A DNA stretch of 26,574 bases, taken from NCBI GenBank assembly GCA_009785015.1, contig WQXD01000020.1, positions 1-26,574 of the forward strand, in the 5' to 3' direction. Shown here in pieces: positions 15,659 through 23,377 of the stretch (position 1 is the stretch's first letter; every line of letters begins with the position of its first letter). Source of the DNA: Oscillospiraceae bacterium (GTDB lineage: Bacteria; Bacillota_A; Clostridia; Oscillospirales; WRJC01). The notes below the pieces were generated by a model. The model made no database searches, had not been told where the DNA came from, and saw only the letters and a program-made list of their open reading frames with translations. The position numbers were made by a program, and so were the translations under genes.

Positions 15659-16759
15659 TCAGATTTTCATATCCGGATTCGCCAGCAAGGCGGCCTTTAG
15701 GCCGCGGTAATAGCAAAATGTCGGGTAGGGTATGTCGGGGGGTATGAAGTGATCGATATACGGTATATACCCGCCTTCTTTTATAATCGGCTGCAGGCGC
15801 CTCAGTTCGCTTTTGACCCCTTCGTTTCCGCCCCCTGCGAGCGCGCGCTTGTCGACGCCCCCCGCCAGGGCCACGCCCGGAAACATTTTTCTGAGTTTCA
15901 CGGGGTCGGAGCCCGCGGCTATCTCACAGGGGTATATGCCGTCCATTCCCGCCTTTTTTATTATCGGCACCATCTTTTCGATATTGCCGTCGCAGTCCAT
16001 CATGATGAGCCGGACGCCGCCGGCCCTGAATATCTCCACGATTTTTTGATAGCGTTCCAGCATTTTTGATTCCATGAAAGCGGGCGAAACGAGCGGCCCC
16101 GACTTATATGCCATGTCCTCCCATACCTGGACAAAATCGATCCCCTGCACGCTCATTGCGCGCCTATACAGGATTTCCGCCATTTTTACGCGGTCGTCGA
16201 GTATCGCCTCGACGAGTTCCGGCTCGTCGTAGATCGCCGTGCAGTAATTTTCCAGACCCATTATTTCGCGCCCGAACCCGAACAGCCCGCAGAAGTTTAT
16301 ACCCCTGATCTCGTTGCGCATTGTCCTGGATGCGAGGTCTTTGTCGAAATCACCGGAATATCTTCCGGGGCTTTCGGGGTCCAGCAATTTTGAAATTTCT
16401 CTGTAGTCCGCCATCGTTTCGACGGGGAATTTGAAATACTGGGGTATCGAGGCGTTTTTGTAACCTCTTTTCAAGCGCATTCCGATGTTGCTTTCGATGA
16501 TTTCCCATTCGGACGTGCTTTCGACGACGTGAAACTGCTGATCCGGGAAAAGCCTGTCGTTGATATGCATCCAGTCGCAGTTGAAACTTTTGTCCATGCG
16601 AAAATAGTCCGAAAAATGCCACAGGTTGTCAACCCACCACGGCATGCCCTCCGTCTTCCACCGCGCCAGGGTCTCCGGCCAGATTCCGAGCTCCATATCG
16701 GGAATTCTGTCCACTTTTTCAAATTTCATGCAACTGATAAAACGTTCGCGCTCATTCAT
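15659..16759 (-). CDS. Uroporphyrinogen decarboxylase-like protein, DxDGN subtype
   Basis: Protein of 366 residues with a UroD/MtaA-type barrel. Visible landmarks: MNERERFISCMKFEKVDRIP start, VWEDMAYKSGPLVSP (~212-226), MMDCDGNIEKMVP with Asp255/Asp257, EIAAGSDP (~279), LAGGVDK, and YIDHFIPPDIPY with Asp336-His337 and Asp342. Where methyl-cobamide methyltransferases have a zinc HxC, this protein has DxDG, so the metal site, if any, must differ. The start ATG 16759 has an AAAGGA ribosome binding site; the longer frame to 16882 would run into the glycyl radical enzyme gene. It follows that gene by 29 nt in the same operon. Very similar in motif pattern to the protein at 25001. Function unknown; a lyase or methyl-transfer role on a sugar-derived compound is conjecture. 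Confidence 0.82.
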   Translation of the reverse strand: MNERERFISCMKFEKVDRIPDMELGIWPETLARWKTEGMPWWVDNLWHFSDYFRMDKSFNCDWMHINDRLFPDQQFHVVESTSEWEIIESNIGMRLKRGYKNASIPQYFKFPVETMADYREISKLLDPESPGRYSGDFDKDLASRTMRNEIRGINFCGLFGFGREIMGLENYCTAIYDEPELVEAILDDRVKMAEILYRRAMSVQGIDFVQVWEDMAYKSGPLVSPAFMESKMLERYQKIVEIFRAGGVRLIMMDCDGNIEKMVPIIKKAGMDGIYPCEIAAGSDPVKLRKMFPGVALAGGVDKRALAGGGNEGVKSELRRLQPIIKEGGYIPYIDHFIPPDIPYPTFCYYRGLKAALLANPDMKI

Positions 16760-16788
16760 TTGATTTTCTTCCTTTCTGTAATCTGTAA

Positions 16789-18969
16789 TTACCCGGTGTG
16801 TTCCACCCTTTTTATAATCTGCTCCTGAAATGCGGGGGTCAGCTGTATAAAATACGCCGACTGCCCCGATATCCGCACGCATAAATCCTTATGCCTTTCG
16901 GGATGTTTCTGCGCGTCGAGCAGCGTTTCTTTTGAAATGCAGTTTATCTGCACTTCCATTCCGCCCTTATGGAAATACGAAATCAACAAATCGATCATTT
17001 TTTCGACGTCCCGCTCCGTGCTCATCACGGTGGGGCTGAATCTGGCGTTCACATTCAGCCCGCCCGACGACAGGGTGTGGTCAAAGGAAGTGGCCGAATT
17101 AAACAGCGCGGTCAGCCCTTTTGCCTCCCTGCCCATATCCCCCCCGAGCGTTCCCGCGGGGGCCTCGCCGTGCCGCCGCCCGTCGGGGGTCGCCGCGGTG
17201 GTGAAGGCGTGCGTCTCCGGGGCGTGAAAACCGAAATACTGCGGGGCGAACGCGTCGCCGAACACGTTTTTGTGTTTTGAGAATTCGTCGGCTATGACGT
17301 CGTATATGAATTTCGCGAGGCTGTCGGCTTCGGGTTCGTCGTTTCCGTATTTCGGGCACTTGTTGAGCAGGTACAGGCGCATATTTTCGTTTCCCTCAAA
17401 GTTGGTCCTGCACAGCTCCGCCAATTCTTCAAGTGTGAGCCTTTTGTCCTCGTACACGCATTTGCGAATCGCGGCAAGCGAATCCGCCGCGGTCACGAGG
17501 CTCGTGAAATTCGGGAAAGTCTGATTGTACAGCGCCCCCCCGTCGAGCAGCGCGCGCCCGCTTTCGATGCACCCCCGGGTCAGCGCCGAGCTCAGCGTGA
17601 GCATTATCTCGGGCCTGCGGCGCAGTATATTGTCGCTGCTTTTTACGCTGCAGCGCAGCAGATAACGCAGATATTTTTCATATGCATTCAAAAAATCCCC
17701 GAAATTTTCGTACTTTACCGGTATATCCTCCGGAAAATCCGCGCCTCCCCATTCCAGGGCCCCGAATGAAGTGTCCTCTATCATGGGTTTGCCTTTGTTT
17801 AAGAGCACCTCTATCGGTTTGGCGAGATTGTGGTAGGTGTGCGCGCATAAATTCTGCGACCTGCCCGCGGGGGATATCTCGACGCACTGGCACGAAACGT
17901 AGTCATAGGCGTGCTCCTCGGCGACGCCCGCGCGCATGAGGGCGGGGACCGCTGCTCTGTCGTTGAAAAATCCCGGGTGCGAAGTGCCCTCGCCTAAGCA
18001 AACGAGCGCCTTAAAAAGCAGCGAACGGGGCAGGTCGTCGGCGTATCTCAGCCATATCTGCGGCCCCCGCTGCCGCAGCGCCCTCACGCCGTCCAAGACA
18101 AAATAGCCAAGATCGCTGCAAAAGGGCAAACCGTCCGCGGTGCTGCCCGCGAGCACGATCGAATCGGCCTGCCCGTTCATTATATCCGAGCGCAGCATCA
18201 AAAGCTGAATCCAAAGGGCGGCTTCCTCCGGCGTGGTCAGTCCGGCGGCCAGATCGTTTTCATAAAACCCGTCCAACAGATAATCGACGCGCCCCAAGCT
18301 TATCCCGTGGCTCTCGACTATATTCATCGCGAAATGGAACAGCTGCAGCGACTGCATCGCCTCAAACAGCGTAGCGGGCGGCTCATACGGCACTTTGCCG
18401 AGGGCGTCGCGTATGCGGGAGAGCTCAAAGCGGCGGATCGGGTCGGCTTCTTCGGCGAGCAGCCTTTCGGCTTCGCCGCGGTAGCGTTTTGCATATATCA
18501 AAACGGCTTCCAGCGACAGGCGCATGGATTCGTAAAAGGCGCTTGCCGGCTTTTCGGCTATATCGCCGAGTATCCCCCGTATTCCCTTTTCCAAAAGGGT
18601 TTTGTAGTCGAGGGCTATATGTATATAGTTTCCCGAGCAGCTCGGAAGCCCGTCCAAATTGCGCCAGGCTTTGTCCGTCTCTTCTTTTGTGTGCGGGATC
18701 AGCGCGTAGGCGGCGAATAAATCCTGCGGCTCGATGGTCACCGGCACATGGCTCAGGGTGTGCTTGGCCACCATGCCGCCGCGGATATAGCCGTTTTGCT
18801 CGTCTGCAGTCGCCCTTATCGCCTCCGCTTTGAATTTATTTGACCGTATGCAGTTGTATATGCCGTAGCGTCCGTCTTTGTTTTCCCTGAACAGCCCGAT
18901 GAACTCGTCGGTGCGCGGAAAATGGACGGGGGTCTGCGGGGGTGTGTAATCCGCGTTTTTGGGCCTCAT
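16789..18969 (-). CDS. Glycyl radical enzyme (pyruvate formate-lyase-like family)
   Basis: Protein of 726 residues. The glycyl radical motif near the C-terminus is VRISGQSAYF with Gly702. The thiyl-radical cysteine is in SCQCVEIS, with Cys362 and Glu364 giving the C-x-E pattern of dehydratase/decarboxylase-type enzymes rather than the CC pair of pyruvate formate-lyase. Other family marks: FEAMQSLQLFHF, HGISLGRVDYLLDGFYENDL, HPGFFNDRAAVPAL. It is 50-120 residues shorter than most members. Such enzymes perform radical C-C, C-O or C-N cleavage under strict anaerobiosis and need a radical SAM activase, which is not in this window. Neighbours upstream are an alpha/beta hydrolase and ThuA, downstream a UroD-like gene, so it is likely part of a catabolic pathway. 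Substrate unknown. Confidence 0.9.
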   Translation of the reverse strand: MRPKNADYTPPQTPVHFPRTDEFIGLFRENKDGRYGIYNCIRSNKFKAEAIRATADEQNGYIRGGMVAKHTLSHVPVTIEPQDLFAAYALIPHTKEETDKAWRNLDGLPSCSGNYIHIALDYKTLLEKGIRGILGDIAEKPASAFYESMRLSLEAVLIYAKRYRGEAERLLAEEADPIRRFELSRIRDALGKVPYEPPATLFEAMQSLQLFHFAMNIVESHGISLGRVDYLLDGFYENDLAAGLTTPEEAALWIQLLMLRSDIMNGQADSIVLAGSTADGLPFCSDLGYFVLDGVRALRQRGPQIWLRYADDLPRSLLFKALVCLGEGTSHPGFFNDRAAVPALMRAGVAEEHAYDYVSCQCVEISPAGRSQNLCAHTYHNLAKPIEVLLNKGKPMIEDTSFGALEWGGADFPEDIPVKYENFGDFLNAYEKYLRYLLRCSVKSSDNILRRRPEIMLTLSSALTRGCIESGRALLDGGALYNQTFPNFTSLVTAADSLAAIRKCVYEDKRLTLEELAELCRTNFEGNENMRLYLLNKCPKYGNDEPEADSLAKFIYDVIADEFSKHKNVFGDAFAPQYFGFHAPETHAFTTAATPDGRRHGEAPAGTLGGDMGREAKGLTALFNSATSFDHTLSSGGLNVNARFSPTVMSTERDVEKMIDLLISYFHKGGMEVQINCISKETLLDAQKHPERHKDLCVRISGQSAYFIQLTPAFQEQIIKRVEHTG

Positions 18970-18996
18970 AAAATCACTTCACTTTCCTTTAAATGT

Positions 18997-19809
18997 TTAA
19001 ATGTTTCGGCGCAGAAAATTGGCCGTCAGGGCGTTGTATCGGTTCAAATCCTCCCAGTGGTGCGTATGCGCGTACCCTTCAAATACCGCGAGCTCCGAAT
19101 TTTTGATGTTTTTATGCAGATAAGCGGAGCATTCCACCGGCGTAAATATATCCGCGCTGCCCGCAGTGATGAGGACCGGAGCGGTCACGGCGTTCAGGCT
19201 CTCGCGCGTGTCGTGGTTTTGGCAGGCTGACGCCTGCGACTCGAAAGCGTGACGGGGCATCGGCAGAAGGTCGTCTATGTTGTTTTGGATGCTTTCTTCT
19301 ATGGCGCAAAAATCGCTTTCATAATATTTCGCCGAGTACAGCCAAAGCAAAAACATCCGAGAGAAATTCGCATAGGACATGTTGCCCCGCGTGATTTTCA
19401 GCATTTCGAAAACACTTTTCATGTAATTGCCGCAGAACGCCCACGAAGCCGTGATCACGCAGCCCTTTACGCGCGCGGCGTGATTGATCGCGATTTTCTG
19501 CGCAATCGCGCCCCCCATGGATATGCCGTTTATTTGAAACTCATCTATTCCGAGCGCGTCGGCCACGCTTATTGCATCGTCTGCCATTTGGTCTGTCCGG
19601 TAATCGCCGGCCGGCTTGCCGGATTCCCCCGCCCCGCGGTTGTCTATGGCTATACAGCGAAAATATTTTTTGTATTCGCCGATGTGTTTTTCCCAAAGGG
19701 ACCCCGGCGCGCCCAGCCCCATAATCAAAAGCAGGGGCTCGCTGTTTTTGTATTCGTTGTACTCGGTGTAATTGATATTTATCCCATCGCTTGTTTTGAC
19801 CAACGGCAT
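18997..19809 (-). CDS. Alpha/beta hydrolase
   Basis: Protein of 270 residues with the alpha/beta-hydrolase core. The oxyanion region is LLLIMGLGAPGSLW (~27-39), followed by AIDNRGAGESGKP, the nucleophile elbow NGISMGGAIA with Ser97, an acid-bearing strand VLITAGSADIFTP, and a C-terminal His in EGYAHTHHWED. No signal peptide, so cytosolic. Probably an esterase, lactonase or C-C hydrolase; substrate not readable. Strong ribosome binding site GGGAGGGGAG before ATG 19809, 15 nt after the ThuA-like gene; the glycyl radical enzyme gene follows 27 nt later. Second gene of the ThuA-hydrolase-glycyl radical-UroD operon, where it may open an ester or lactone before or after the radical step. Confidence 0.88.
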   Translation of the reverse strand: MPLVKTSDGININYTEYNEYKNSEPLLLIMGLGAPGSLWEKHIGEYKKYFRCIAIDNRGAGESGKPAGDYRTDQMADDAISVADALGIDEFQINGISMGGAIAQKIAINHAARVKGCVITASWAFCGNYMKSVFEMLKITRGNMSYANFSRMFLLWLYSAKYYESDFCAIEESIQNNIDDLLPMPRHAFESQASACQNHDTRESLNAVTAPVLITAGSADIFTPVECSAYLHKNIKNSELAVFEGYAHTHHWEDLNRYNALTANFLRRNI

Positions 19810-19824
19810 AAAATTCTCCCCTCC

Positions 19825-20448
19825 CTATGTCATCGCCCAAATGACGCTGTTTAGTATGAGCTTGGAAAACATTTCGTCGTAAAACGACTGCGCCTGATGT
19901 CCCGGCGAAAGATAGACGACTTTCCCCGCGCCGAAAAGAAGCGTCCACGCGGCGGGCCAGTTTTGGCCGTCGTGCGAGTAGGTCATGAGCAGCTCGTGGG
20001 CGGCCAAATCGGCCAGAGCCAGCCTGTACGGTTCTTCAAAAACGGTAAAGGGCGAAATACCGTCCAGAATCGGGTGCGCGGCGTCTGTGGGAGCATATGT
20101 CAGATTGCAGGCTTCGGGGTGCTCTATAAAGCGCCCGCCCTGCAAAAATTCCATTTCGGGCGTCGAATTCATGATTATACCCGAGTGCAAAGTCAAAAGG
20201 GAACCCCCCGTGGCCACATAGGCCAATATCGCCCCCGCGGCCTGCCTCGTGCCTTTCGTCTGCCACGCATCCGCGTAATTTACAAGCAGCCCGTATTTTT
20301 TGCATTCGTCCGGCGTCAGGCGCGAGTAATCCTCCGTGAGGGTCACGTCGTAATCTTTGAGTATGGCTTCGAGCCTGTCGCCCACTTTCTTCAGCGGATG
20401 CCATTTGGCGGCTTCGTTGTCTCCGATTATCAGTATCTTGTCGTTCAT
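19825..20448 (-). CDS. ThuA-like (trehalose utilisation family, class I amidotransferase fold) protein
   Basis: Protein of 207 residues with a ThuA pattern: KILIIGDNEAAKWHP at the start, YGLLVNYADAW, the core YVATGGSLLTLHSGIIM, DAAHPILDGISPF, and the end AGKVVYLSPGHQAQSFYDEMF with NSVIWA. The fold is related to class I glutamine amidotransferases. Rhizobial ThuA works with the Gfo/Idh dehydrogenase ThuB in disaccharide catabolism (3-keto sugars), and many anaerobes encode ThuA next to Gfo/Idh genes. No signal peptide. First gene of the four-gene minus-strand operon, with its own promoter at 20530-20502 and a moderate ribosome binding site (AGAAAGAAG). Confidence 0.85.
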   Translation of the reverse strand: MNDKILIIGDNEAAKWHPLKKVGDRLEAILKDYDVTLTEDYSRLTPDECKKYGLLVNYADAWQTKGTRQAAGAILAYVATGGSLLTLHSGIIMNSTPEMEFLQGGRFIEHPEACNLTYAPTDAAHPILDGISPFTVFEEPYRLALADLAAHELLMTYSHDGQNWPAAWTLLFGAGKVVYLSPGHQAQSFYDEMFSKLILNSVIWAMT

Positions 20449-20501
20449 ATAAAAACACTTCTTTCTTTTGGATTAAATTTGTTTTTGCCGGTATAGTCAA
20501 C

Positions 20502-20530
20502 AGCATACCACGTTTTTAAGAATAAATCAA
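20502..20530 (-). promoter_or_regulatory. Promoter of the ThuA/hydrolase/glycyl radical operon
   Basis: Minus strand TTGATT (20530-20525), 17 bp, TATGCT (20507-20502). A short inverted repeat GGTAT (20490-20494) / ATACC (20505-20509) overlaps the -10 and could be an operator. Transcription diverges from the UroD-like gene at 20632. Confidence 0.65.
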
Positions 20531-20574
20531 GAGAAAATTTTGCGTTTTTAAGAAAAAATATATTAAAGCATATA

Positions 20575-20603
20575 TTGAAATTTGGTTTTGGATATGGTAT
20601 AAT
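20575..20603 (+). promoter_or_regulatory. Promoter of the UroD-like gene at 20632
   Basis: TTGAAA (20575-20580), 17 bp, TATAAT (20598-20603). The RNA start is expected near 20610, about 22 nt before ATG 20632. Confidence 0.8.
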
Positions 20604-20631
20604 TACATTAAAAAATATGGGGATGATATTT

Positions 20632-21861
20632 ATGTTTGGCACAAACGATACAAAGCGGCTGCGGGAGCTGGCCAAAAAGTGCGCCGAAACAGCGCAGTTG
20701 CCCGAAACCAAGGAAAAAATCGCGGCGTGGACGGCCCACAACAGGGGCGAGGGCTACCGCCCCATGGTGGTGGCGCATCTTGCCAACTGGAGCGGGCTCG
20801 GCCTGCCGCTTCAGTGCGAGGACCCTGCGGCGCAGTATTTCGAAGGCAAACTCCAGGGCTATATCGCCGCCCATGAGCTAATCGGCGACGATACGGTCGC
20901 CCCGCCCCACATACAGGTGCCAATCGTCGTGAATGTGCTCCCCTTCGGCACGCCGAGGCAGGCAAAGTACGCGGACGTCGGCCCGGGCTACCGCGTAATT
21001 CCCGTAATCAAAGATATAACGCGCGATCTCGACGCCCTGCCAAAGACAACTTGTTCATACGACGAAAAAGCTACTAAACGGCGTATCGATCAAATCGGCG
21101 AAGCGGTGGGTGACATACTGCCGGTCAGGATCATCAACGACACGAATATGTACAGATTCACGCCCACTTACTGGATAGTGGATTATATGAGCATGGAAAA
21201 GATGTACCTCGCCATGATTGAGGAACCCGAAGCCTTTTCGCGCCTTATGCAGATCGTCGAGCGGGATATGATCGGCTGCCTGCGGTGGCAGGAGCAAAAC
21301 GGGCTGCTCTTTTTAAACAACGGCAACGACCATATAGGCAGCGGCGGTTACGGGTTTTCCGACGAGCTGCCCAAAAGGGAAATCAAAGACGGCCGGGTGC
21401 TGAGCGCCGATATATGGGGCCATGTGAACAGCCAGGAGAGCGTGGGGATCTCCCCGGCTATGTACAGAGAATTTGTGGCCCCGTGCTGCAGGCGCCTCGC
21501 TGAGCAGTTCGGGCTGCTCTATTACGGCTGCTGCGAGCCGGTGACTACCTTTTGGGACAGCATACAAACTTATCCCAACCTGAGAAAACTGTCCATATCG
21601 CCGTGGTGCGACGAAGCGCCCGTGGGGGAATTTTTATCCGGCACCAAAATCATCTACTCGCGCAAGCCCCTGCCCGACTTTCTGACCGGGCAGACGGAAT
21701 TTCTGGCCGATGATTACCGCGAATACATCAAAAAAACCGCCCGCCTCACAAGAAACTGCAAAACCGAGTATATCATGCTGGACACATGCCTGATAAACGG
21801 CGACACGAGAAAGATCAGGCAGGCTGTGGATATCATCCGCCGCTGGGGCGCCTATGACTGA
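20632..21861 (+). CDS. Uroporphyrinogen decarboxylase-like protein, CCE subtype
   Basis: Protein of 409 residues in the UroD superfamily but longer than the other three here. Marks: RPMVVAHLANWSGLGLP (~43-59), RFTPTYWIVDYMSMEKMYLAM, DIWGHVNSQESVGISPAMY (~260-277), LLYYGCCEPVTTFWDSI with Cys300-Cys301-Glu302, and LSISPWCDEAPVGEF with Cys326-Asp327. The cysteine-bearing sites could hold zinc, but the spacing differs from the HxC site of MtaA-type methyltransferases. Start ATG 20632 is chosen for its SD (GGGG, 9 nt upstream) and for the promoter at 20575-20603, which overlaps the longer frame. It stands alone behind its promoter, 53 nt before cysS, and diverges from the ThuA operon, which ends with another UroD-like gene. 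Confidence 0.8.
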   Translation: MFGTNDTKRLRELAKKCAETAQLPETKEKIAAWTAHNRGEGYRPMVVAHLANWSGLGLPLQCEDPAAQYFEGKLQGYIAAHELIGDDTVAPPHIQVPIVVNVLPFGTPRQAKYADVGPGYRVIPVIKDITRDLDALPKTTCSYDEKATKRRIDQIGEAVGDILPVRIINDTNMYRFTPTYWIVDYMSMEKMYLAMIEEPEAFSRLMQIVERDMIGCLRWQEQNGLLFLNNGNDHIGSGGYGFSDELPKREIKDGRVLSADIWGHVNSQESVGISPAMYREFVAPCCRRLAEQFGLLYYGCCEPVTTFWDSIQTYPNLRKLSISPWCDEAPVGEFLSGTKIIYSRKPLPDFLTGQTEFLADDYREYIKKTARLTRNCKTEYIMLDTCLINGDTRKIRQAVDIIRRWGAYD

Positions 21862-21914
21862 GGACGCGGTATATTTTTAAAATTTTAAAATTTAAAACAG
21901 CGGGGACAAAAAAA

Positions 21915-23351
21915 ATGAGCTTGAAAGTCTATAATGTGCTGACAAGAAAAAAGCAGGAGTTTATCCCGGCCGAGCCGGGCAAAGTCAAGATGTACGCATG
22001 CGGCATAACCGCCTCCGGGGACGCGCATGTCGGCCACGCGCTGCAGGCGGTCGTCTTCGAGATGATCGCGAAATATCTTTCCCTTCAAGGGTATGAGGTC
22101 ACCTATGTCAGAAACTACACGGACGTCGACGACAAAATCATCGACAGGGCGAAAGCGCAGAACACCGACCCCCTGAGCTACGCCCGGCATATAATAGAAA
22201 AAACGGACAGCGAGCTCGACGCCCTCGGCGTGGAGCGCCCCACGGTTGTATCAAATGCGACGGACTGCATGGCCGATATCATAGAGCTCATCTGCAGGCT
22301 GCAGCAAAAGGGCCACGCCTACAAAACAGACGACGGGGACGTTTTTTTCAGCGTCGCTTCATTTTTGGATTACGGGAGTTTCTCAAACAGGATCCTCGAT
22401 GAAAGCATCCACGGCGTGAGAATCGAGCCGGATCCGGCCAAAAGGGATGAAAAAGATTTCGCCCTGTGGAAATCCGCCAAGGAAGGGGAAATAAGCTGGG
22501 ACAGCCCCTGGGGCAAGGGCCGCCCGGGCTGGCATATAGAGTGCTCGGCGATGAGCATGAAATATTTGGGCGAGAGCTTGGATATACACGGCGGCGGCAG
22601 GGATCTGCTCTTTCCCCATCATGAAAACGAAATCGCGCAGTCCCAGGCCGCAAGCGGGAAACAGTTTGCAAGATACTGGCTGCACAACGGCCTTATAAAG
22701 GTCAACGGGCAGAAGATGAGCAAATCGCTGGGCAACGGCATACTTTTGCAGGATGTGCAAAAAATCTACAACAAGGACGTAATCAGGCTGACCCTGTTCC
22801 AAAACCATTACCGCTCTGACGTGAATATAACGGATGGCATGTTTGAACAATTCGAAAAAAAGGCGTACAACCTGTACAAAACATTCCGCGAAGTCGAATC
22901 CGGCGCGGCGGGCCTGACCCCCGACACGGGCTCCGCAATTTTCGGCGAGGTCAGCGGCAATTTTTGCAAAGCGATGGACAATGATTTCAACACCGCTTTG
23001 GCCATCGCGGATTTATTCCAGTATGCCTCGCTTTTGAAAAAATATGTCGCCGGCAAAAATTTCGGGGAGGCGTTGAATTTAAAAACCGCGGTAAAAAACA
23101 TCTATTCGGTTATGGGCCTCTGCCAGATGGACCCGGCCGAGGCAATCAAAAAAACAAGGGAGAAGTATTTGGAAAAAAACGCCCTGACCGAAGAAAAAAT
23201 ATCAAAGCTTTTGGAACAGTGGCAAAAGTACAAATCGGAAAAAAACTACGGCGCCGCCGATGAGATAAGAAACTATCTTTCAAGCCGTTCCATCGAGGCA
23301 AAAGACGGCGAAGAAAACGCGGAATGGGATTTGATACTCGGCGGACGCTGA
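21915..23351 (+). CDS. cysS: Cysteinyl-tRNA synthetase
   Basis: Class I synthetase of 478 residues that charges tRNA-Cys with cysteine in the cytosol. The HIGH motif is HVGH (38-41) in YACGITASGDAHVGHALQ. The KMSKS motif is KMSKS (267-271) with GNGILLQ behind it. Zinc ligands are apparent as Cys29, the Cys in WHIECSAMS, and the His/Glu of LLFPHHENEIAQS. TDVDDKIIDRA is also characteristic. The C-terminal helical region ends normally, so length is close to the family norm (~460-480). CGITASGDAH replaces the common CGPTVYNYIH, a known-looking variant in some clostridia (from memory). An essential gene placed between accessory sugar genes could be the only copy or a second one. Co-directional with the FtsZ-like gene 26 nt downstream. 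Confidence 0.95.
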   Translation: MSLKVYNVLTRKKQEFIPAEPGKVKMYACGITASGDAHVGHALQAVVFEMIAKYLSLQGYEVTYVRNYTDVDDKIIDRAKAQNTDPLSYARHIIEKTDSELDALGVERPTVVSNATDCMADIIELICRLQQKGHAYKTDDGDVFFSVASFLDYGSFSNRILDESIHGVRIEPDPAKRDEKDFALWKSAKEGEISWDSPWGKGRPGWHIECSAMSMKYLGESLDIHGGGRDLLFPHHENEIAQSQAASGKQFARYWLHNGLIKVNGQKMSKSLGNGILLQDVQKIYNKDVIRLTLFQNHYRSDVNITDGMFEQFEKKAYNLYKTFREVESGAAGLTPDTGSAIFGEVSGNFCKAMDNDFNTALAIADLFQYASLLKKYVAGKNFGEALNLKTAVKNIYSVMGLCQMDPAEAIKKTREKYLEKNALTEEKISKLLEQWQKYKSEKNYGAADEIRNYLSSRSIEAKDGEENAEWDLILGGR

Positions 23352-23377
23352 AAACACAGAGAAAGGGGAAAATATAT

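Noticed and set aside
16760..16882. Longer N-terminus for the UroD-like gene at 15659-16759
   Set aside because: It overlaps the end of the glycyl radical enzyme gene; ATG 16759 has a proper SD and a family-like N-terminus.
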